Below are positions 1 to 5,991 of a stretch of DNA of 5,991 nucleotides, piece after piece (position 1 is the first letter of the stretch; every line of letters starts with the position of its first letter). The notes under the pieces are model-generated. The model searched no databases, was not told the DNA's origin, and was given only the letters and a program-made list of their open reading frames with translations. The DNA is taken from NCBI GenBank assembly GCA_016784265.1, contig JADHUZ010000092.1:1-5991 (forward strand), given 5' to 3'. Origin of the DNA: Fidelibacterota bacterium (GTDB lineage Bacteria; Fidelibacterota; BS150m-G59). The translations under genes were made by a program, and so were the position numbers.

Positions 1-1113
1 GCGACGGAATATGAACTCTGGGCAGCAGATGTGAATACGGATGAAACGATCAATGTGTTGGATGTAGTACAGGTGGTGAATTTTGCATTGGGAAGCGGTT
101 GTTCGGATGGGTTTTATCCTTGTGAGGAGATTTGTTGTGCAGATTCTTTTTTTGTTGAGTGGCACGATTGGGGATTAAGTGGTGTTAAAATTTGGAAATT
201 GAGAAAATATGAGAATTATTTATATGTTTGTGCTGGAACTCAAGGATTGTGGAGGCGAAGAATTGAGGATTTGAACAGTAATTGGGAATTTCTTGGTTTA
301 TCAGATTCGACTCAAGAGAATAATAGCATAATGTTTGGCGTGCAAGATGTCATTGTGGATAATGAAAATAGGATTCTATGCAATTCTTTGCCTCTATCTA
401 CAAGCGAACACGGTGTGTTCGCTTCGATGGATGAGGGTGGCAGCTGGATAACCTGTGATGATGGATTGGAAGCGGAAGGGGGGACAGGATATTATTTTTT
501 ATATCGATTTCAAAAATTGTCAGATAATAGTATTTTGGGAGCAAGTGGACCAATTTTCAGCATTTCCGAGATAGGAGATCCGTGGCATATGATTAGCAGT
601 ATAATACCTTCAAATTTAGGATTTTCTTTAGATTTTGCAGTGTGTCGGAGCAATGAACAAATAATGTGGATTGGTGGAATGAATATTTTTGATATGGGTT
701 TTGTAAGTAAATCAGTTGACAAGGGAGAAACATGGAGTTCGATAGATTTCAACGGGTTAATTCCAGCAGAAAATACAATCAAAGAAATAGAAATAAATCC
801 AGACAATGCAGATGAAGTGTTTTTGGTATCGTATGGTTCGGTCTTAAAAACAGAAGATGGCGGTGAAAACTGGGAAATTTCTCTAAATGAAATGGGTTGT
901 TCCGATATTATTATTCACCCAGATTTTTCTAATCATGTCTTTGTGATCACCAACAATCAGATTTTGCATTCTAATAACAATGGGAATAACTGGAGTGAAA
1001 TAGAAACACCTGAAATACCCTGTGTCCTACAGATTTTAATTGATAGCACTACCAATCGTTTATTCGTAGGAACAGAAAATGGCGTGTTTTTCTATGATCT
1101 ATTTGAGGGATAA
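1..1113 (+). CDS. Dockerin-like / Asp-box (BNR) repeat protein, 5' partial
   Basis: The frame is open from base 1, so the gene begins upstream; the GTG at 31 is an internal valine codon inside the dockerin loop and not a credible start. The visible 370 residues start with a dockerin-type calcium loop (nt 25-93), then a cysteine cluster (CSDGFYPCEEICC, nt 100-138), then a beta-rich region with at least four Asp-box-like motifs: SMDEGGSW, SVDKGETW, TEDGGENW and the weaker SNNNGNNW. Asp boxes occupy turns of beta-propeller blades in sialidases, Vps10/sortilin-type and photosystem-assembly-type propellers. They mark the fold and do not prove an enzyme. I see no sialidase catalytic set, so no reaction is assigned. 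The protein is probably exported, but its N-terminus is not visible. It ends abruptly after a final strand-like segment with no recognisable sorting tail. A + strand gene starts 6 nt after its stop, so the two are probably co-transcribed. G+C is lower than in the nuo genes downstream. Confidence 0.8.
   Translation, partial: ATEYELWAADVNTDETINVLDVVQVVNFALGSGCSDGFYPCEEICCADSFFVEWHDWGLSGVKIWKLRKYENYLYVCAGTQGLWRRRIEDLNSNWEFLGLSDSTQENNSIMFGVQDVIVDNENRILCNSLPLSTSEHGVFASMDEGGSWITCDDGLEAEGGTGYYFLYRFQKLSDNSILGASGPIFSISEIGDPWHMISSIIPSNLGFSLDFAVCRSNEQIMWIGGMNIFDMGFVSKSVDKGETWSSIDFNGLIPAENTIKEIEINPDNADEVFLVSYGSVLKTEDGGENWEISLNEMGCSDIIIHPDFSNHVFVITNNQILHSNNNGNNWSEIETPEIPCVLQILIDSTTNRLFVGTENGVFFYDLFEG
25..93 (+). 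other. Dockerin-like calcium-binding repeat (protein domain)
   Basis: The translation here reads ADVNTDETINVLDVVQ followed by a short hydrophobic helix and a glycine. Asp, Asn, Asp and Asp fall at positions 1, 3, 5 and 12 of an EF-hand-like loop, as in type I dockerin repeats. Dockerins normally contain two such repeats; the other would lie just upstream of the window, separated by the segment ATEYELWA. Outside clostridial cellulosomes these modules are widespread in secreted proteins of environmental bacteria, so cohesin binding should not be assumed. Here the repeat precedes a propeller region, whereas many dockerins are C-terminal. Confidence 0.7.
424..993 (+). repeat. Series of Asp-box (BNR) motifs encoded in the propeller region
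   Basis: Four motifs of the form S-x-D-x-G-x-T-W are encoded at roughly 424-447 (SMDEGGSW), 712-735 (SVDKGETW), 850-873 (TEDGGENW) and 970-993 (SNNNGNNW). The last three are 40-46 codons apart, a spacing that fits successive beta-propeller blades. The first is about 96 codons before the second, so one or two blades between them probably lack a recognisable motif. The DNA is diverged; the repeat is visible only in protein. Confidence 0.7.
1105..1110 (+). promoter_or_regulatory. Shine-Dalgarno sequence for the propeptide-like gene
   Basis: GAGGGA lies inside the last codons of the dockerin/Asp-box gene and ends 9 nt before the ATG at 1120. It supports that start and indicates translational coupling of the two genes. 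Confidence 0.6.
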
Positions 1114-1119
1114 TATCCA

Positions 1120-1482
1120 ATGAAAATAAAAAAAATTAACATTTTGAAATGGTTATTTTTGTTTCAATTTCTCTTTCTGTATTCGGTCAGTTTTTCACAA
1201 ACTTTTTTTCTTGGTGATTTTGAATATCGAGTTGAAAATTCTAAATGGTATTGTTATTCGAATGGTGAGAGAGGAGATGAAATTGTACCAAATGTTTTGA
1301 TTGTCAGATTGTCAAATCGAGGCAATATCAATGATTTTTCATTTGAAAGTATTGGAATAGAAAATATTAAAATTTTATCCAATCGATTATTTGGAGATTT
1401 TTTTGCTATTGAAATAGGAGAATCTGAAAATCCTTTTGAAATTGCAGAAATATTGTATCAAAAAATGGTGTTATTGAAGTAA
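1120..1482 (+). CDS. Exported S8-protease propeptide-like protein, truncated and probably frameshifted
   Basis: The 120-residue reading frame opens with a typical signal peptide: a lysine-rich start (MKIKKINILK), a hydrophobic stretch rich in Phe and Leu, and a probable cleavage site near SFSQ at residues 24-27. There is no lipobox cysteine. The mature part resembles the N-terminal prodomain of subtilisin-like (S8) proteases: PNVLIVRL near residues 57-64, a central IGIENIKIL strand, FFAIEIGE, then NPFEIAEILYQ near residues 104-114. In that family the last motif is followed by an acidic or hydrophobic strand and then the catalytic domain. Here the frame instead ends in KMVLLK, and no Asp/His/Ser catalytic domain follows. 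Reading one base back in the A-run at 1460-1465 gives NGVIEV, which is what the family would predict, so an indel is likely. Alternatives are a stand-alone inhibitor-like protein or a remnant left by rearrangement. The gene is about 26% G+C by hand count, far below nuoK. The propeptide assignment rests on recalled family pattern only. Confidence 0.6.
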   Translation: MKIKKINILKWLFLFQFLFLYSVSFSQTFFLGDFEYRVENSKWYCYSNGERGDEIVPNVLIVRLSNRGNINDFSFESIGIENIKILSNRLFGDFFAIEIGESENPFEIAEILYQKMVLLK

Positions 1483-1520
1483 ACAGTGAACAAAAACAAA
1501 AAATGAAAGAATCAGTATGA
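1464..1520 (+). other. Out-of-frame continuation of the propeptide-like gene
   Basis: Re-reading from 1464 in the -1 frame gives NGVIEVNSEQKQKMKESV and then TGA at 1518-1520. The first six residues continue the propeptide pattern after LYQ better than the annotated KMVLLK end. The stop overlaps the nuoK ATG as ATGA, the usual arrangement for translationally coupled genes. A single A missing from the run at 1460-1465 (six instead of seven) would account for the break. The last part of this tail could alternatively be a leftover C-terminus of a lost nuoJ. Confidence 0.45.
1483..1516 (+). other. Junction between the secreted-protein block and the nuo operon
   Basis: These 34 nt are A-rich and contain no hairpin, terminator or convincing promoter. 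The only ribosome-binding candidate for nuoK is a weak AAAGAA at 1506-1511. Composition changes sharply across this point, and the gene expected upstream of nuoK (nuoJ) is missing. Confidence 0.6.
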
Positions 1521-1819
1521 ATCTACAATTAATGTTAATCGTTTCGGCGGCGTTGTTTAGTCTCGGTTTATTTGCCGTGATTACGCGCCGAAATGCCATC
1601 GGTGTTTTGATGGGCGTGGAGTTGATTCTTAATTCTGCCAACATAAATTTCATCGCGTTTTCTCGGAGTGGAATTTGGAATGTTACAGGCGATATTTTCG
1701 CGCTGTTTGTCATCGTGATTGCCGCCGCAGAAGCCGCAGTCGCGCTGGCGATTGTTCTGAATTTGTATTACAATTTCAAGGCAATCAATGTCGATGAAGC
1801 ATCGGAACTCGGAGGATAG
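1517..1819 (+). CDS. nuoK: NADH-quinone oxidoreductase subunit K
   Basis: NuoK is a small membrane-arm subunit of respiratory complex I, homologous to MrpC and mitochondrial ND4L. It forms part of the proton-translocating path between NuoJ and NuoN. The 100-residue length equals that of the E. coli protein. Three transmembrane helices are visible at about residues 3-22, 28-48 and 60-85. The two buried glutamates of the family are present: E35 in GVLMGVELILNSANINF and E72 in VIAAAEAAVALAI (E. coli E36 and E72). The ATG at 1517 gives the expected short N-terminus before the first helix, followed by TRRN. The ribosome-binding site is weak, so expression may depend on coupling to upstream translation. 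Its stop is directly followed by the nuoL start. nuoJ, normally the preceding gene, is absent. Confidence 0.96.
   Translation: MNLQLMLIVSAALFSLGLFAVITRRNAIGVLMGVELILNSANINFIAFSRSGIWNVTGDIFALFVIVIAAAEAAVALAIVLNLYYNFKAINVDEASELGG
1811..1815 (+). promoter_or_regulatory. Shine-Dalgarno sequence for nuoL
   Basis: GGAGG is embedded in the last two glycine codons of nuoK, 4 nt before the nuoL ATG at 1820. The spacing is slightly short but the match is strong. It fixes the nuoL start and couples translation of the two genes. Confidence 0.75.
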
Positions 1820-3874
1820 ATGGAAAGTCAATTCATTCTCGCAATTATTATTTTATTTATTCCGCTTGTTTCGTTTGTTGGAAATATATTTTTCGGAAAA
1901 CGCCTATCGCGTGGCGGCGATTGGTTTTCGATTTCGACTGTTGGAATTGGATTGTTACTTTCCGTAATTCTCTTTTTCCAAATGATTTTCGATTACACAG
2001 TGCCCGAAATGGCTGATGCACAGATTTTATTCAACTGGGTTAATCTTGGTGCATTCAAAATCGAACTCGGACTTTTGGTGGACAATCAGGCGCGAATTAT
2101 GCTTCTTATTGTCTCGCTGGTTTCATTCTTGGTGCATATTTATTCGACAGAATATATGAAAGACGATCCGCGTTATTCACGATATTTTGCATTTTTGTCG
2201 CTTTTCACTTTTTCAATGTATGGAATTGTAATTTCAGCGTCGCTTTTTATGATTTACATTTTCTGGGAACTTGTCGGACTTTCGTCATATTTGCTCATTG
2301 GGTTTTGGTTTGAGAAAAAATCTGCGGCAGATGCGGGCAAAAAAGCATTCATCACCAACAGAATCGGTGATATCGGCATGTTTGCCGGAATTATGCTAAT
2401 CACGAGTCATGTTGGCAGTTTTGCATTTTCAGAAATTTACACAGGCGTTGCTGATATGAATACGACAATTCTCACAATTGGCGGTATTTTACTTTTTCTC
2501 GGTGCAGTTGGAAAATCAGCACAATTTCCGCTTCATGTTTGGTTGCCCGATGCGATGGAAGGTCCAACACCAGTTTCTGCGCTCATCCATGCCGCAACGA
2601 TGGTCGCCGCAGGTGTGTATCTTGTGCTTCGGATTTTTCCGATTCTCACGCCAGAAGCCGCGATGGTGATTGCTTACACAGGCGGATTTACGGCTTTCGG
2701 CGCCGCAATTATTGCACTAACGCAAAACGACATCAAACGCGTTTTGGCATATTCAACGGTTTCGCAATTAGGTTATATGGTAATGGCAATCGGAGTTGGT
2801 TCCTACACTGCTGGACTGTTTCATTTGATGACGCACGCTTGGTTCAAAGCCTGTCTGTTTTTGGGCTCGGGCAGTGTCATTCATGCGATGCACCACGCTT
2901 TGCATAAAGTTGGTGACCACGAAACCGACCCGCAAGATATGCGAAATATGGGTGGACTCAAATCCAAAATGCCGAAAACTTTTTGGACATTTTTAATCGC
3001 AACAGTTGCCATTGCAGGCGTTCCGCTGACTTCTGGATTTATGAGCAAAGATGCGATTTTGGGCGGAACTTTAGCGTATGCGATGCAAAATCCAGCGCAT
3101 TTGCTTTTGCCTGTGTTCGGATTTGGTGCCGCACTGATGACAGCGTTTTATATGTTCCGACAAGTATTTATGACATTTTATGGCAAGCCGGCCAACGAAG
3201 AAGTCCATCAAAATGTCCACGAAAATCCATCTACGATGACCATTCCGCTTATTGTTTTATCTTCGATGAGTATTTTTGTGTTTTACGCATTTGGAAAAGG
3301 ATTTCATTTCAATTTTGCACATGGCTGGTTTCAAGATTTGGTGCCCGTTCCGCACAACCTCACGCAAAGTATGACAGGTTTTTTACATCATTTGGAGCAT
3401 AGCATTCATGTGGCGCATTATCCTGCGATGGCGATTTCTGTTGTGATTGCGGGCTTTGGAATTTTTCTTGCGTGGCTTGTTTATTTTAAGAAGAAAATTT
3501 CTGCCGAGAACATGGCAACAAAAATGGCACTGGGTTACAAACTGAGTTTCAACAAATTTTTTATTGACGAGATTTATCAAAAACGCATCATCGATCCTTT
3601 TTTGTGGCTCTGCCGAAAAATCTATTGGTTCGATTACAATATTTTAGACCAAAAAGTAATCGATGGTTTTGGCAGACTTTCAATTTTAGGCTCGAAAGTT
3701 GCGAAAACTTTTGATGATGTCGTGATTGATAACTGGATTGTGGACGGATTTGGGCGTGCAACGCTATTAATTGGGCGTAAACTTCGCCGTTTGCAAACGG
3801 GTAAATTACAGCAATATCTGGCGATGGCAATCGTTGGAGTTGTGATTTTAGCATTTTTAGAAAAATTAATGTAG
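1820..3874 (+). CDS. nuoL: NADH-quinone oxidoreductase subunit L
   Basis: NuoL is the distal antiporter-like proton-pumping subunit of complex I. At 684 residues it is longer than E. coli NuoL (613). Residues of the proton path are visible: E150 in FWELVGLSSYLLIGFW, D184 in NRIGDIG, K232 in GKSAQFPLHVWLPDA, K343 in THAWFKACLFLGSGS and K410 in GFMSKDAIL. By motif these match E. coli E144, D178, K229, K342 and K399. The family signature GPTPVSALIHAATMV is at residues 249-262. After residue 450 there is a polar, histidine-rich insertion (about 457-535), then a helix at about 535-556. A long polar, amphipathic stretch (about 557-660) follows, matching the lateral helix that runs along the membrane arm, and a final transmembrane helix (about 663-681) anchors it. 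The lateral segment contains two copies of a VDGFGR-type motif. The start follows the nuoK stop with no gap and has a good Shine-Dalgarno site. Confidence 0.97.
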   Translation: MESQFILAIIILFIPLVSFVGNIFFGKRLSRGGDWFSISTVGIGLLLSVILFFQMIFDYTVPEMADAQILFNWVNLGAFKIELGLLVDNQARIMLLIVSLVSFLVHIYSTEYMKDDPRYSRYFAFLSLFTFSMYGIVISASLFMIYIFWELVGLSSYLLIGFWFEKKSAADAGKKAFITNRIGDIGMFAGIMLITSHVGSFAFSEIYTGVADMNTTILTIGGILLFLGAVGKSAQFPLHVWLPDAMEGPTPVSALIHAATMVAAGVYLVLRIFPILTPEAAMVIAYTGGFTAFGAAIIALTQNDIKRVLAYSTVSQLGYMVMAIGVGSYTAGLFHLMTHAWFKACLFLGSGSVIHAMHHALHKVGDHETDPQDMRNMGGLKSKMPKTFWTFLIATVAIAGVPLTSGFMSKDAILGGTLAYAMQNPAHLLLPVFGFGAALMTAFYMFRQVFMTFYGKPANEEVHQNVHENPSTMTIPLIVLSSMSIFVFYAFGKGFHFNFAHGWFQDLVPVPHNLTQSMTGFLHHLEHSIHVAHYPAMAISVVIAGFGIFLAWLVYFKKKISAENMATKMALGYKLSFNKFFIDEIYQKRIIDPFLWLCRKIYWFDYNILDQKVIDGFGRLSILGSKVAKTFDDVVIDNWIVDGFGRATLLIGRKLRRLQTGKLQQYLAMAIVGVVILAFLEKLM

Positions 3875-3889
3875 GGGGATTTCCTGTTG
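3873..3889 (+). promoter_or_regulatory. Shine-Dalgarno sequence and TTG start of nuoM
   Basis: AGGGGGA at 3873-3879 overlaps the nuoL stop codon and sits 7 nt before a TTG at 3887-3889. There is no ATG or GTG nearby that keeps the first membrane helix: the first in-frame ATG (about 3938) would remove its N-terminal half. The TTG start is therefore well supported and may be a modest translational brake compensated by the strong ribosome-binding site. Confidence 0.75.
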
Positions 3890-5404
3890 TTTGAACATAT
3901 ACTAACTTGGTTGGTTTTTATACCAATTCTCGGAATGGGTGCGGTGATGATTTTGCCCTCCAAAAAACATGATTGGATTCGTTGGACTTCGGTTTTTGTT
4001 ACAGCAATTCAATTAATTTTAGCCATTGCGCTGTTGATGAATTTTGATCGCTCGGAAGGTGCGTATCAATTTATGGAAAAATACGAATGGATTAAGGCAT
4101 TCAATATTTCGTATTTCGTTGGTGTGGATGGACTTTCGATGCCGATGGTGATTTTAACACCATTGCTGATGTTCCTTTCGATTTTCGCATCGTGGAGCAT
4201 CAAAAAGAAAGTCAAAGGCTATTTTATGATGTTTCTGCTACTCAATACTGGAATGATGGGCGTTTTCGTTTCTCTGGATTTCTTCCTGTTTTACATTTTT
4301 TGGGAAGTAATGCTCCTGCCGATGTATTTTCTTATCGGAATTTGGGGCGGTCCAAAACGCGAATATGCCGCAATCAAATTCTTTTTATACACGCTTGCTG
4401 GTTCTGTCGTGATGCTCTTGGCGATGATTGCTTTGTATTTCAAAACGGGTACTTTCAGTTTTCTCGAAATGCAAGCCGAAGTGGCAAATTTTACACGCGG
4501 ATTTCAAATCATCGTCTTTCTCGCACTATTTTTCGGATTTGCGATTAAAGTGCCGATTTTTCCATTTCATACTTGGTTGCCGCTGGCGCATGTGGAAGCA
4601 CCAACGGCAATTTCGGTCATTCTTGCTGGCGTTTTGTTGAAAATGGGCACTTACGGAATTTTACGAATTTCCTATCCGATTTTGCCAGAAGGGACGGTTT
4701 GGTTTGCGCCAATGCTCGCGGTTCTTGGTTTAATCAATGTGATTTATGGTGCGATGTGTGCGCTCGCTCAGACGGATTTGAAAAAACTGGTTGCGTATTC
4801 GTCGGTCAATCACATGGGTTATGTTTTGCTCGGAATGGCGGCGGTTGTTGGTTTGCAACAAGCATCGCCAGAAGCCGCACAAGCAGGAATGAACGGCGCA
4901 TTGTTCCAAATGTTCAATCATGGAACAATTACAGCGATGCTCTTTATGCTTGTCGGAATTATTTATGAACGCGCACATCATCGTGACATTGATGGTTTTG
5001 GTGGATTGGCGAGTAAAATGCCGATTTATGCAGGTATTATGGCTGTAGCATTCTTTGCTGGACTCGGTTTGCCGGGATTTTCTGGATTTATCAGCGAAGC
5101 GATGTGTTTTATCGGTGCATTTCCGATGTACACTGGAATTGTCATTGTTTCAACGCTTGGGATTTTATTCAACGCTGGATATTTTCTCTGGGCGTATCAG
5201 CGAATTTTCTTAGGCAAATTCAATGAAAAATACAACGATATTGCAGAAATCAAAACATTTGAAATTGCTTATCTCGTGCCGTTGATTGTTGTTACCATTT
5301 TTCTCGGAGTTTATCCACAACCTATGTTGGATTTGATGAAAAACACGATGGATTCGATTATCGAAATGGTAAACAATCCTGTAACTTTATCGTGGTTGCC
5401 ATAA
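3887..5404 (+). CDS. nuoM: NADH-quinone oxidoreductase subunit M
   Basis: NuoM is the middle antiporter-like proton-pumping subunit of complex I, between NuoL and NuoN. Its 505 residues are close to E. coli NuoM (509). Key residues are visible: E140 in FWEVMLLPMYFLIG, K221 in FAIKVPIFPFHTWLP, K252 in GVLLKMGTYGILR and E404 in GFSGFISEAM. These correspond by motif to E. coli E144, K234, K265 and E407. The family signature HVEAPTAISVILAGVLLK and the VDGLSMPMV segment near residue 80 are present. The N-terminus FEHILTWLVFIPILG matches the first helix of the family and supports the TTG start. The reading frame is intact, the gap to nuoL is 12 nt, and the nuoN ATG begins 1 nt after the stop. Confidence 0.97.
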   Translation: MFEHILTWLVFIPILGMGAVMILPSKKHDWIRWTSVFVTAIQLILAIALLMNFDRSEGAYQFMEKYEWIKAFNISYFVGVDGLSMPMVILTPLLMFLSIFASWSIKKKVKGYFMMFLLLNTGMMGVFVSLDFFLFYIFWEVMLLPMYFLIGIWGGPKREYAAIKFFLYTLAGSVVMLLAMIALYFKTGTFSFLEMQAEVANFTRGFQIIVFLALFFGFAIKVPIFPFHTWLPLAHVEAPTAISVILAGVLLKMGTYGILRISYPILPEGTVWFAPMLAVLGLINVIYGAMCALAQTDLKKLVAYSSVNHMGYVLLGMAAVVGLQQASPEAAQAGMNGALFQMFNHGTITAMLFMLVGIIYERAHHRDIDGFGGLASKMPIYAGIMAVAFFAGLGLPGFSGFISEAMCFIGAFPMYTGIVIVSTLGILFNAGYFLWAYQRIFLGKFNEKYNDIAEIKTFEIAYLVPLIVVTIFLGVYPQPMLDLMKNTMDSIIEMVNNPVTLSWLP

Positions 5405-5405
5405 A

Positions 5406-5991
5406 ATGTCGAACCTAAACAGTTTACAATATCTTTATCCGGAAATTGCACTAAGTGTCGGCATTTTGGTGTTGGTTCTTTCTGCGATTATGACCAAATC
5501 AAAGATTGCACGCTCGATTATTGCAGTAGTGGTTTTGTTGCTGACAGGCTGGATTTTGTCGCTCAATCCTGCGACGGGAAGCGCTTTATTTTCTGGTACC
5601 AAAGGAAACCATTTACCGATGTTGCTCGATGATGGATTTGCTCATTTTTTCAAATGGTTGTTTTTGCTCGCTGGTGTGGTTACGATTTGGATTTCTGTCT
5701 ATTCGGATGATACTAGAAAATCGCTGAGTGCGGAGTATTTTATTATTCTGTTGGCGACGATTTTGGGAATGTTTTTCCTCGTTGGCTCGACGAATTTATT
5801 GATGATTTATCTCGCGTTAGAAATGGTTAGCATTGGTCAATATCTGCTTGCTGGATTCAATCGGAAAGAAAAACGAAGCAACGAAGCGGCGTTGAAATAT
5901 GTGATTTTCGGTGGTACGGCTTCCGGGATTATGCTTTTCGGAATGTCGATTTTGTTTGGATTTACGGGATCGGTAGATTTACTCACAATTG
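5406..5991 (+). CDS. nuoN: NADH-quinone oxidoreductase subunit N, 3' partial
   Basis: NuoN is the antiporter-like subunit of complex I nearest the quinone-binding connection, packed against NuoK. Only the first 195 codons are in the window; the E. coli protein has 485 residues, so more than half is missing to the right. The start MSNLNSLQYLYPEIAL fits the family pattern of a Pro-Glu just before the first helix. Visible signatures are LMIYLALEMVSIGQYLL with E139 (E. coli E133 by motif) and RSNEAALKYVIFGGTASG with K164 (E. coli K158). SILFGFTGSVDL follows at the right edge. There is no strong Shine-Dalgarno sequence; the 1 nt gap to the nuoM stop suggests re-initiation by ribosomes finishing nuoM. 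Confidence 0.95.
   Translation, partial: MSNLNSLQYLYPEIALSVGILVLVLSAIMTKSKIARSIIAVVVLLLTGWILSLNPATGSALFSGTKGNHLPMLLDDGFAHFFKWLFLLAGVVTIWISVYSDDTRKSLSAEYFIILLATILGMFFLVGSTNLLMIYLALEMVSIGQYLLAGFNRKEKRSNEAALKYVIFGGTASGIMLFGMSILFGFTGSVDLLTI

Noticed and set aside
31..33. GTG as the start of the first gene
   Set aside because: The frame is open to the left edge and this codon lies inside the dockerin calcium loop (Asp-Val-Asn), so a start here would cut the domain.
1..1113. Sialidase activity or cellulosome membership of the Asp-box/dockerin protein
   Set aside because: Asp boxes and dockerin-like loops mark folds found in many non-enzymatic secreted proteins; no catalytic residues are recognisable and no cohesin is in view.
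1436..1461. TTGAAA with a TATTGT or TATCAA box as a promoter for nuoK
   Set aside because: The spacers are about 9 and 14 nt, too short for a standard promoter.
1459..1467. Programmed -1 frameshifting signal
   Set aside because: A AAA ATG allows only P-site re-pairing in full, and no downstream stem-loop is apparent in the A-rich sequence; a simple indel is more likely.
1471..1831. Minus-strand open frames opposite nuoK
   Set aside because: They are antisense to a complete, strongly conserved gene and have no motif support.
2478..3402. Several + strand open frames inside nuoL
   Set aside because: They are out-of-frame shadows of nuoL, with no family resemblance and abundant Cys/Arg/Ser from misread codons.
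3383..3963. Minus-strand open frames opposite the 3' end of nuoL
   Set aside because: They have no recognisable domains, and the + strand gene there is certain; they look like antisense shadows.
4192..4968. Out-of-frame + strand reading frames inside nuoM
   Set aside because: They overlap the intact nuoM frame entirely and show no protein motifs or ribosome-binding logic.
1517..5991. Mrp-type sodium/proton antiporter or membrane-bound hydrogenase operon
   Set aside because: The order K-L-M-N with full-length L, M and N subunits, the lateral-helix extension on NuoL and the subunit-specific motifs fit complex I and not Mrp.

Overview
All supported genes in this A+T-rich bacterial window lie on the + strand, in two blocks that do not obviously belong together. 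The left block (1-1482) holds the 3' end of a large secreted-type protein with a dockerin-like calcium loop, a cysteine cluster and a series of Asp-box (BNR) motifs. It is followed by a small gene with a signal peptide that resembles the propeptide of a subtilisin-like (S8) protease without its catalytic domain. The right block (1517-5991) is the end of a respiratory complex I operon: nuoK, nuoL, nuoM and the first 195 codons of nuoN, which runs off the right edge.

The dockerin plus Asp-box architecture, a signal peptide ending in Phe-Ser-Gln, and the composition and form of the Nuo subunits suggest an uncultured member of the Fibrobacteres-Chlorobi-Bacteroidetes (FCB) assemblage or a neighbouring candidate phylum. 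This is inference; there is no rRNA or other phylogenetic marker beyond the Nuo proteins.

The nuo genes are tightly packed. The nuoK stop abuts the nuoL start, the nuoL-nuoM gap is 12 nt with a TTG start behind a strong Shine-Dalgarno sequence, and the nuoM-nuoN gap is 1 nt. NuoK, L, M and N together form most of the membrane-arm proton-pumping machinery of NADH:quinone oxidoreductase, and the glutamates and lysines of the proton path are in place in the visible sequence.

The most interesting point is the join between the blocks. nuoJ, the usual upstream neighbour of nuoK, is absent. In its place is an apparently truncated and frameshifted propeptide gene. G+C content (hand count) jumps from about 26% in that gene to about 45% in nuoK. 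The propeptide gene has an indel-like break in an A6 run at 1460-1465. If the frame is restored, the reading continues with plausible propeptide sequence and ends in a TGA overlapping the nuoK ATG. This may be a rearrangement breakpoint, a decaying gene inserted into a nuo operon, or a metagenome assembly chimera; the sequence alone cannot separate these. I found no convincing previously undescribed system beyond this junction. No RNA gene, CRISPR array, insertion sequence, clear promoter or terminator hairpin was found, and no gene-free stretch longer than about 35 nt exists.
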